A stretch of 64,000 bases of DNA from Hyalella azteca (taxonomy: Eukaryota; Arthropoda; Malacostraca; Amphipoda; Hyalellidae): positions 294,437-358,436 of the forward strand of contig NW_025944324.1 of assembly GCF_000764305.2 (NCBI RefSeq). The letters run 5' to 3'. Below are positions 38,172-49,900 of this stretch, piece by piece. The translations under genes were made by a program, and so were the position numbers. The notes beneath the pieces are model-generated. The model was given only the letters and a program-made list of their open reading frames with translations. It was not told where the DNA came from and did not search any database. Numbering within the stretch: position 1 is the stretch's first letter; the number at the start of each line of letters is the position of its first letter.

Positions 38172-41100
38172 CTGAAAGAAAAATATTGTTCTTTTTATCA
38201 TGAGATAAACTTTTGGATAAAATATTTTTCGTGCAACACTATCATAACACTCCACACCGACATGGAGAGGAGAGCAATGTGGAATTATAAATTCAAAATC
38301 CTTAACTTCTTAATCGCTCCTTACCTCATTGAAGAAATCCCCTTTACCTCACACCGTGAATGAAGGCAGCTAACTTATTTATCTCCATTACTTCTATAGT
38401 AATCTCCATTTCTTAATCTCCAGTAATTTATCTCCATTACTCTACATTCTTATCTTACTTCTTCTACTTATCTCCATTACTTCTTAGAGAAAATTCCCAA
38501 GATAGAAAAAATTCCAAGATAGAAAAAATTCCAATATAGAAAATTCCCAAGATTAGAAAATTCCCAGGATAGAAAAAAATTGGTAAACACATTTTCCTTT
38601 GCCTCTCATCTGCATGAAAATGGCCGCCAGGTCCCACATAAATATGCGGATGCAGTCGTGTCAAGCCCTCATTAATTTCCCCTCACTTCTCACCTGTGTA
38701 AATAATGTAGCGACGACGAGCAGGGAAGTGAGGGCTGCCATTACCCTCACTTCAAAGATCTCAGGCCTGAAGAAGAGGGTAACGTAGCTGATGATGAGCA
38801 AGATCAGTGAGGGGATGTAGATCGTGAGGATCGCATACCCTGATCTGCGACCGAGGGTCACTTCGAAAATCACTTCACCTTCGCTGGCGTTGCTGTAGAC
38901 TTTCTTGAACGATCCAACCTGGCCAAATGCATTCACTTATTACCATTTACTTATAACCATTGTTCTCTATTACCATCCACTTATTACCATCAACTTATTA
39001 CCATCCACTAACAACCATTATTCACTTATTACCATCTACTTCTTACCATCCACTTATTACCACCAACTTGGCCAAATGCATTCATTTATTAGCTACCAGG
39101 CAGATTCTCCGCATGACCTCTCGTTGATAATTATACACTAAATAATGCACACGTGAAAAATTAAGGAATTCTTTGTTGTAGAATCATGGTATGCCTGTAG
39201 CGCAACATGTAATGTCACTGCTAAATTACTGGCTAACAAATAAGTACATTGGGAGAATTTTCCAGTTTAAAAATTTCTCCGTATTTGCTCTAATGCTTCT
39301 ATTTTAGATATTCATGAAGTAATTGCTAAATAATAGTACGGAATCATAGCGATTACGTCATTATGTATAATTTTATAATGGTAATAATATAACTGAAGAC
39401 AATTCAGGTGAAGCCTGTGTTAATCAAAAATAGCCTGGAGAAGAATATATTGCATGTAAATCCAATCAATTTAGAAAACACAGTCACAGTTCAACGATCA
39501 TTTACTTATGTAGATCAATATTTACGTGCTACGATGGTGTGAGCCTGTTTAATGTGAGAGCGAGTTTAATGTGATCTTGTACGTGAAGTACAAATATCTT
39601 AATAATTTATGCATGCTCTTATGACCAATTGGTAAATCTTCAACGTAAAGCGCTTAAATCAGAATAACTTAGGCTTGAAATTTTTTTGACCTGAGATTAC
39701 TGTCGGTTATAAATTTAAATTGAATCCCTAAATAATATTAGTTGAGTTCAAGAATAATAACAGATGTGGAAAATTTGTCAAATAAGAATGTTATTTAAGC
39801 GTCCAAATTGATCTTTCAAATTTTTGGACGGGGGTTTTTAAATTAACTTTACATAATTTTGTCGTCTTTCAAATTAAAGTATTTTCAAGGAACATTTCGT
39901 CAGCTTTTCATAAATTATATCTACCATTTATTAAGGACATGAATGAGTAAATTTTTGGGGATAAAGCACGCTCACGGCTGTCATACGTATATAATTTACG
40001 ATTTTGGGATGTCGCTATAGCCTATAAATAAAGTTCAAAAGTTAGTTCATATTTTGAATAAAAATTTATTTCATTAATATCAATGACAATTCAAATGATT
40101 TAAATTCCCTGGTATTATTTTCTTTTTATAATTCCAGGAACTTGAATTATTTGAATTGTCATTCAAATTAATAAAATTAATTTTTATTTAATTAATGAGA
40201 TATCTTATGAATAAAATAAAATACTCATGCTTCACCTGATACTCGATGAGTAGCTCTGGTCCCAGATACTCAGCGCTTACTTCTTCATCGATGAATTTCA
40301 AGTAATTCCTGCATTTCAAAAAATTATATTCATCGATTGAAAATAAAACAGATTATTCATTTTAATTGGAAAAACAATATCAGTAATATGTTTCGTAAAC
40401 ATATTATGATTTAAAATGCATAACTAAACTAAATATACATAACATGAAGTCAGAATATGTCAATTCCTGTTGCCTTCAGGGTGTCTAATTTAGAATTCTA
40501 GATTTCTTTCAGTTTTATCGAAAGTAATCAGACAGAGGAAACAACTGCATAACAAATTTTTGCATATAAAAATAGAGACTTGATGATAATTAGTTTTCCT
40601 TATATTCTAACTATCGGTAGAAAAATATATATAACGTTGAGTTAAAATTTATAAAGTCAAAATGTATAAAAAGCTAAATTAAGAGTAAATTAATTCATGA
40701 TGTATATGCTGTATAATCACTCAGGTGATTATACACCTTCGTCGAAACTAAAAAAATATAACTCAGTACTCACTGCAGTGAGTGACAGAGAGCGCATTTT
40801 CTCATCGACCAAAACGTGAAGTCACGGACGGACGGACAGGCAGATGGACGGATGGACATGACGAGCACAATAGTGCTTTTTTCCATAAATGAGAAAATGC
40901 GCTTAAAATATATTAAGAGTAAATTAATTCTTTATGTGTATGCTGTATAATTATTCAGTTGTTAAGCGTCGAAACTAAAAAAATGTTGTTAGTTAAAAAG
41001 AGAAAATAACTTACGTAGGGGCAGCGACGAGTTTTAGGTGAATAGGGCATCGTTGGGTATCAAAGGGGTAGAGGTTTAGGTCGAAATCACACACGAACAA

Positions 41101-44100
41101 GGTAGTGTATTTGCGTTGTAGCTGCAACGGATTTTTACTGCCAAGGTATAATGGTTCTGCGGAGAAAAAAATACTTCAGTTCAGATTTATTCCAGAATAT
41201 TTTCATCCAGCTGGTGCATTTAATAGAAATTTTTATACTGATAGCGAGATGAAAAGTTCTACCAAATGAATGCTCGTAAAAGGTGAATAAAATTTCATAA
41301 ACCTGCAGTAATAATAGTAAAATACACTGTTCTAGAACCCCATCCTTTTACCATCCGAAGTCTCTTTACTGGAGCTTTAGTTCTAGTTCTACAAACCGCT
41401 ATTTCACAACCCCAACTCCTCCTAACACTATAGCCAACTTCACTGGAGCTGGAGTTCCAGTTGTACAATCCACTATTATACAACCCAAATCCCTATTGCC
41501 ACTCTAACCCACTTCACTGGAGCTGGATTTTCAGATGTACAATCCACTATTCCACAACCTAAATCCCTTTTACCACTCTAAACCACTTCACTGGAGCTGG
41601 ATTTTCAGTTGTACAATCCACTATTCCACTACCGATAAGATAAGATAAGAGTCCACCGCACTCTCACCCTCTGCGCTGGAGCTGGTGTTCCAGTTGTGTA
41701 TTTCGCTGGTCCGCAGCCCCAGCATCGTTGCCTCTTCGTCAAGAAGCGTATGTTCGTTGCTATCAGTGTTCACGAATCCCACAACTGGGGTCCAGATCCT
41801 GTAAGATTTTACTTTTTTATTACTAGGATCAATAATGTTTACTAATACTAATAAATATAATAAAGGTTTAGTAATGCGTGCCGGTACACAGCTCTTCATG
41901 TAAACGAATGTTCTACGATGCACATACATGTTCTGATGGAGAGAAGCTGTTTACACTCACCCAAATAAATGTATCGTATTTGTTCAAAAAGTGAAAACTT
42001 TCTCACTCACATCACTAGCAGGGAGTGAACTTTACACTGAACGTTTTTCTACCAGTCCAAAGTGAGTCAGGATGACCCACTCAATGACAAAAAAAATGAG
42101 TGTTCAGTTGGCCAATGTCTCACCTATTTTTCGATTTTAGCATTATTTCGACTTACATCTGCCTAAACCACCAAGCTCATATTGTTGCGAATCAATGATG
42201 CATTTTTCATTAGGTAACGACGTTGTTTCCGTTACTTCTCGCCATTGATTTTTTGCCTCAATTTACATTTTCACTTTAGAAAATTGATTTTTAGTTTTTT
42301 TAGACTCACCGCTGCATATCCACTTGAGGTACCATATTCAGGGCGTTAGTTCGCTTCATATTCCTGAACATGAGTCTACGGTCGACCCACTGCAGAGTGA
42401 GCTGGTGGGTAGCGTAGAACTGAGTCTTGCTCGTCTCCACGCCCATGGAGTAGAGGGTTAACTTCAGTGCCACGCCGAGAGGTGAACCCGATGAACCCGT
42501 TGGAGGTAAGTCATTCCGGTATCCCTGATAAGAATATATAAATAATCTAGGAGATTGAAGCTAAAAATATGACGGTGAACGCAATAAAAATTGAATAATA
42601 AAGGTCAAATAGAAATGTGAAGGTAAGGGCATTAAAAATATATTAAAACGAAAAGTGATATTATTATAAAGAATAAAATGTTTTTAACCTCCGATTCACA
42701 ATTAATATCTTATATAAGATGTCTTTCACCTGTAACAATAAGTTAGTTCACAAAATTCGAATAGCGATATAAGGTATAAGCCGAAACGTATACATTTTAC
42801 CATATAACGTATGCGCAACCATATAACGTATAACATATCTAACGTATACGTAACCATATAACGAATACGTAACCATATAACGTATAACGTATATAGCGTA
42901 TACGCAACCATATAACGTATACATAACCAGATAACGTGTAACGTGTATAACGTATACGTAACCATATAACATATAACGTATACGTTAGATACGTTTATAT
43001 ACGTATATGAAACGCCCCCCGTAAGAAAAAACTTTCCTAATTATACCGTAGAATGAGTGATGATACCTGAGGAAAATAGACGAGGTCGCACAGCATATAA
43101 CGTATTCGTAACCTGATAACGGATAACGTATACGTTATATACGTTTACATACGTATAGAAAAAGCCACCCTTACGAAAAACTTTTCCCAATTGTAACGTA
43201 GATTGAGTGATGATATACCTGAGGAAAATAGACGAGGTCGCACAGAGTTTCGTCGCTGTGGTCCTGGCAATCATACTTGAGATCGCAGCGCTCGTTAAGA
43301 GGAATGCACGCTGCGTTGTCGCAGGTAAACTGATCGTCTGTACACGGTGTGAGTGTTATTACACGGCTGCCTGACCTCTGCCCGCACACGGGATGCAGTC
43401 CTGAAAGATAATGAGTTGAATTTAATTTATTTTAATATTGTACTCAAGTTAATACTTAACTTGACAATAATTTGAAATTAATGCTCTGGATTTAATGCAG
43501 GTCTGAATGGGTCTCGAGCTGCTCTTAACTTAACGCAATTCTTGTGCTTACTTGATATAATATTAACAATATAATAATAAGGAAATTAACGTAATACTTA
43601 ACCAAACTTAACTTAATAAAAACGTATATATATCAATAACTTTAATTCAATGCTCTAAAGTTGAAGCAGTGCAGTGCGGATGTCAAGTTTATTTTTCATC
43701 CAATGATGCACAATAAATTTGACCGGTATTGAGCGCATATAGTGTACATTTATTCATTTATTATCATATTTAATCTATTTTTCATTTTTTTAATATTTAC
43801 ACTCGTTTCTATGTAAGAGTTTTGTTCAAATCTGAGCATTATTAGAAAAGATTATAGATTGCAAATAAATCATGATACGATTAAGTTAGGCTAGTGCCTA
43901 ATTTGTGCATATCATGTTTTATCGGCATTCAATAATCTTCATAATAATCTTCAATATAGATTATAGATTTTTATAGACTATAGATTTTTATCAATAATTT
44001 TCATAATCTATAAATGTAACCTATAAGCAAAAGATTATAAAATGCCAATAAAACATGAGACAAACAGATCAGGCACTATTAACCTATGGAAAAAATGTGT

Positions 44101-46893
44101 GCATGTTTCGTACTCGTGGGGCATTTTGGGGTTGGTGTTGAAACATATCGCTTTCGCAGTTATTATCGCACAAATTTATTCACATGCAAAAACAATTCAA
44201 AATAATTTTAATTACAACTCAACGAATTAACCTGTTAATGTCCATGATCGACGACCCATTGGGAAGTAAGGGTCCACCGAGTCCATTTCTGCGACGATAA
44301 TATCTCCTTTCAACCACAACCATTTCCCTTCTTCCAGACTCATGTTATAGTCGCCATATCCTTGGAATTGCAGACTGCCCATTCCAGAATTCTGAAATAT
44401 AGGAAAAACTGAATTCTGAATTTAGGAAATTTAGGAAAATTTTTGTGCTTTTATATTTGGCTTACTTGAAACTTTTGATAAATTAGGTAACTGATATATT
44501 CTGCAGCGACCCAGAATTCTGAAATTTAAGAAAAACTTCAATTTTTGCGCTTTATTATTTGACATGAAAATTTTTGCAACATGCTTTTTATAAATTGGGT
44601 AACTGATATATTACGCAGCGATCAATATCAATTTAAATCGGTAGTTGTAATATTATAAACAGTTAATAAACCGACCTTCCTTGAAATATGCAGACCTCTT
44701 TCAATCATCTTGAAAAAATCCTAAAAAATTTAATGACAGAGAAACTTCCAAAAAATTATCATTTCTTCAATGAATACATTTCGGAGACCAGCAGTGCGAT
44801 TTGTTGTTAAAAAAAATCAAATTGTTAAATTAGATTAGGGAATCGAGAAGTTAAACAATTGGACAATTGTTAAACTTTAGCATTGAAAATTGTTAAATTG
44901 AATTCAGTTTAACTAATTTTGATTACTATTCTAATTCTACTTCAACATAAATTGCCCTTCCATGCCTAAGTGACAAAGAAATAAATTTCAGAAAAGTAAC
45001 TTAAATCTCAATGTGAAATCCCGTAGACTTTTACATGAAGAATAACCATTGTGTAAATATGTCTGGTAGATCAGAATAGGCGGATTTATATAAATAGAAT
45101 AGATATATAGAATAGATTTATCTAAGCTATATTTACAATCTGGAGCCTCGGATGAAAAGCATTTTAATGAGATAAGCATGTGACCATAAAAATATGAAAG
45201 TTTTAATTTTTTTCGGGATATAAGCATTCGTACAACCTTACATCATATCATATAAAATGATGAAAACCAGAATGACTTTCATTTTGTGATAGCTATTGGA
45301 TGTTGCAATGTCTCATTAGAAATTTTTTGCTCAATCTACGAATTAAAAACTGATTTCGAATAAAAGTTAATGAATTTATCACAGAGTAAGAGAAACAAAG
45401 CTACCTGATGAAAGAAAACTTGATTGATTACTGATTTAGATAGATAGCTGATTGAATTGATAACTGACTGTGAATAAAACTTGATGTAATTATCACCGAG
45501 TAATATAAATTGATTTACCACATGAGCCAAGAAGATAACTGATTTCGATACATGAATGACTGATAACTGTTTGAAATGATTACTGACTGTGAATAAAACT
45601 TGATATATGTATCAGCAGATACACTGTTCGAAAAAACGGTAGATAAACGGTCTCACCGGCGTTCTAGTGGCCGGCCGCTACTTGAAAATAAACCGTTTAT
45701 CCGTTTTTTTAATTTTGTTCAGCATTCTAGTGCCAAATTTGAGTAATATTGGCTATACGGTGCTTCTTTTCACGTGTCGGCTGGCCATTAGAACGCCGGT
45801 GAGACCGTTTAACGTTGATTTTTCTTACAGTGTATCAGAAATTGGTTTACCTGATGTGCTAGGAAGATAACTTATTACGGTACATGTATGACTGATAACT
45901 GTTTGAATAACTGATTGTGAATAAAAGGATATAAATATATAACCAAGTATCAGAAATGGTTTACCTGATGTGCCAAGAAGATAACTGATTTTCAAACATG
46001 TATGACTGACAACTGTTTGAATTGATAACTGACTGTGAATAAAACTTGATGTATATATAACCAAATATAACCAAGTATCATAAATGGTTTACCTGATGTG
46101 CCAAGAAGAGCGTGTTGCGTAGTTCCAGCTCACAAGTTCCTCTCAAGACATACACGTGAGGTTCACTGAACTCACACACAGCGCAATGTTCAATGTTGCA
46201 GTCTGCATCATAGATACCAACATCGCTCATGAGGACACAAGATTCGTAAATCCCGCCGTTCGGTTCATCTTCGGCCCAAATCGACGAATTCGTGGAGAAA
46301 ACCTGCTTGTCGTAGAATCGATAAAAGGTCCCATCTGAATCTGTGTCGACGATCGGAGTTATGAATCCAAATCCACACATGCCAATCGTGTGCCAAGTTT
46401 CCCTTGACAGATTTTGTAGGTTGAAACAATCCTCAGAAGTTTCAGGAATAGGAAGATGAGTACCCAAGGCTTCACAGATGTAGAAAGCATCTACATCTTT
46501 GAGGTATGGGAACCACATGTAGGATGCGTGCTGAGATTCTTGACATAAGGACTCTAACGGAACCGAGGAAAAGGTTGAGTTTATGAGCTTGAATCCTGCC
46601 GACCACGATATGTAATTACCCGTCTTGTCTGCACTGCAGTTCGCGATGCCAGCTATTTCAGACGCAGTTAAAGCGTAGTTCCAAACGTTCACCTGAATTC
46701 AGGACATTATTAACGTTTTAATATTGAAAACTGATGGTTATATTAATTTATTTAACGGTTCTGTAGCTGGAGTGATATAAATATTAGAGTTCAAGTAGTA
46801 TCATATATCATCATTCGTAAATAAAATTGAATCATATGATGTATGAAAAAATTTGCAATATCATATATTCACATTACATAATATATTATTATA

Positions 46894-46925
<32 letters not shown>

Positions 46926-49900
46926 GAACAATACAGCTTAAAAATTACGTAAAGAAGTATATGGCTCTATTTAAATTGTAGAGAAATGTTCGGTAGTTCA
47001 GAAATGAAATTGTTCACGATGCTCCCTAGATACTTGCTTATAAATAAACCCGTGAGCAAAAATATACTTACAATACTAATTATATTATTGCAAAAAATTG
47101 GATGATGATGTTAATTAGCACATTCTTGAGCCATGGAGTGTATAATAGGATAATATTTTTTTCCATACACGTACATGTTGAAAGCTGATAAATATATTAG
47201 ATTTCAAACTATTTCCCATGTTGTTCTAGATTTCATTTGATTTTTGTTGAAATTATCATCTGATAATAATATCATATTATAATACTACCTTCATGGCCCC
47301 GAATCATGAACAAAAAACAAGAAGCCTTTCTTATTCGTAAGCCAATGCGGTTTTAGCCCCCAGTTACATGTGAATTGCTTACGTAATGTGCATTTTTGTA
47401 TGGTATAAAAGAGTTCGTAGAGTAAATTAGGGACTGAGCTTGAGTTTCAAAGCGTATTCATTGAGTACGTATGAAATAGAAAGTAATGAATGCAGATGAG
47501 AGCCATTGTGATGTGTTTACATTCAGTAGTTAGGGGGACAAGCTGGTCGATAAATCCAATCAGGCGTGTCTTTAAAAATTCTTATGGCCTTTACAGTGAG
47601 TTAGTGCTGATTTGAATCATGAATTGTGACGTTGTGTGACATGAATTAATGACATTGTGTACTAAGTTCAACAATTGCTAGCCATTGCTAACTAACATGA
47701 TGTCGTGTGCTAATTTTGAACAAATGGCGTGCTAGCGAAGGTTAGTGCGAGTTTAATAATAATAATAAAATTATAATAAGTATAATAATAGTAATAATAA
47801 TAATAATAATAATAACATAATGATAATAATAATAATATTAACTTTAATAACAATAATTCTGATATTATTAATGAAAATAAGGATAATTTATAATTAGGGT
47901 CTCATCTTGTATCAGGCCCTGTTGGCATGAGGCTCATCCATAACCAATCAGCCACTTCGAGTATCGCCGGCGTGTAAAACGTTATGCTTGTAGAAACTTT
48001 CGTCGTTTAACTAAATAAATTATTCAGTGCCAACTTTGATGATGCCGTGTGTTGGAATCGAGCAAAAACTTTGTACTTGAATGTCAGAAAGACATGCAAG
48101 CAAAACTACTTCTTTGAAGAACTTTTGGCCTCTCCAAGGTTGCCGTATTGTCCGCAGCAAATAACTATTCCTCATTCAATTATTAATTTAAATATTTCTG
48201 GTATTAGTGTAAGTACATTGTATGTACATGTAAGTGCAAATACTGTATACTGTAAATACTATAAATTGTACAACTTTCATTTTATTTTATTTACATTTGT
48301 ATATTTTATTTTAAAGTTTTTTATTCAGAATTACCATTGCAACTCAAATAAATTATCAAGTGGAATTTCACAGTAAATCTAATGTCACCTCCATAAGGAA
48401 GTCGATTCTTGGGAAAAAATGTAAAAAGTTATCCTTTTTGAAACTTCAAAAGAAGGCTAAGTTAACGTTCATTGCTTTCATCTTATTTTTGATAATTGAT
48501 TAATGCTATCAAGAAATAAAAAAAATTCCTCACGGTTTAAATCGTCCAGCCTTTGCAAAATTATTTTTCCTTCCACAAAATCATGTGTGTTTTGTAAGCA
48601 TCGATTATTGATAATAATTATTATCAATGTGAGCACTTATTGATATTTTAGAATAAAATTTTGAAGGTAAAGTTTTCAAGTAATATTTTCAGCGACACAG
48701 GGCCATCGATGAAAATATTATATTCTCAGTTCTTGTTTAACCTCTTGAACTGATTACGGTATTGAATATTAATGGTGAATTATGAAATTTCCTAGTTGGA
48801 TATTTATCCGTGTTTTCCTTTAATACAATGATATAATTGGAATAATGACATTTTTTAAAGGGTTAGTGCTCAAGGGGTTCAGAGTTTTTAGCATAAAAAA
48901 TCAGTAAACAATATAATGATGTCAATATTTGGGTAATGCTCCGGTTACGCAGGCTTTGGTGAAGTGAGAAAGACTGCTCGTTATGCATTTTCTAACTAAT
49001 ATTGATCATTAATTAATATTTTTATTCATTATTAATAATCAGCATCAATCATTATTATTCGTTAATTAATCATTATTAATAATATATAACTAATATCTAC
49101 TAGTCAATATTTAAAGAAAAGAACCTGCTGATTATTGATTTGGGTGTTTGGAAGTTGATGAATTAGAGCGATATATTTTTATTTTCTATTATTTTTATCT
49201 AGAAGAATCAAGTTTACCCGAATAGAAAATAAGTGTCTGGATAAGAAATAAATAATATCTATTGTCCTTCATGCTAATAAATTGAATGCTAATTTGTACG
49301 ATAAATAATTTTCAAATTTATATATCCTAGAAACAAGATTTAATCACCTGGGTAACTCGCGCGTTCATGGAATGAAAATCCCCTTCGATTGACTGTCCTA
49401 CGATGAACTTGTCACCGAAGACAGGCTTCAGCACCTCGGATACCATTGAATTGACTTGCGCTCCGTTGATATAAGTTAGATACTCGTACGCACCACTCTC
49501 GCCACCATAACTTACGCACAAGTGGTACCATCTGCAGAGAAAAAAAAATGATGGTGAAAGTTGATTTTGGATACATGATACACGGGTGGTACGGTATAAA
49601 AAGTAAGAATGCTAGTGAAGGTACATATTGGATACATAATATTGGTACATATGGATCCATAATTTGCGTCAGGAGAGAAAAAAATGCTATGGAAAGTTGA
49701 TTTTGGTTACATGACACACAGGTGGTACGGTCTAAAAAGGAAGAATGCTATTGAAAGCACATATTGGATATATATATAGCACCCAAGCGGTACTATCTGA
49801 AGAGTAAGAAAGCTAGTGAAAGTGAATGTGATATATGATACGATACGAAAGTGGTAGCACCTGCGGGAAAGTAGTGAAAGTTACACTTTTTTTTGGTGAG

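Noticed and set aside
38464..39141. Short plus- and minus-strand ORFs overlapping channel exon 12 and its flanking repeats
   Set aside because: These are shadows of exon 12 or translations of the TTACCATC and AGATAGAAAAAATTCC arrays.
48047..48376. 109-codon plus-strand ORF within a channel intron
   Set aside because: The AT-rich Phe/Tyr/Leu-rich C-terminal half is typical of random AT sequence, and there are no splice or family signals.
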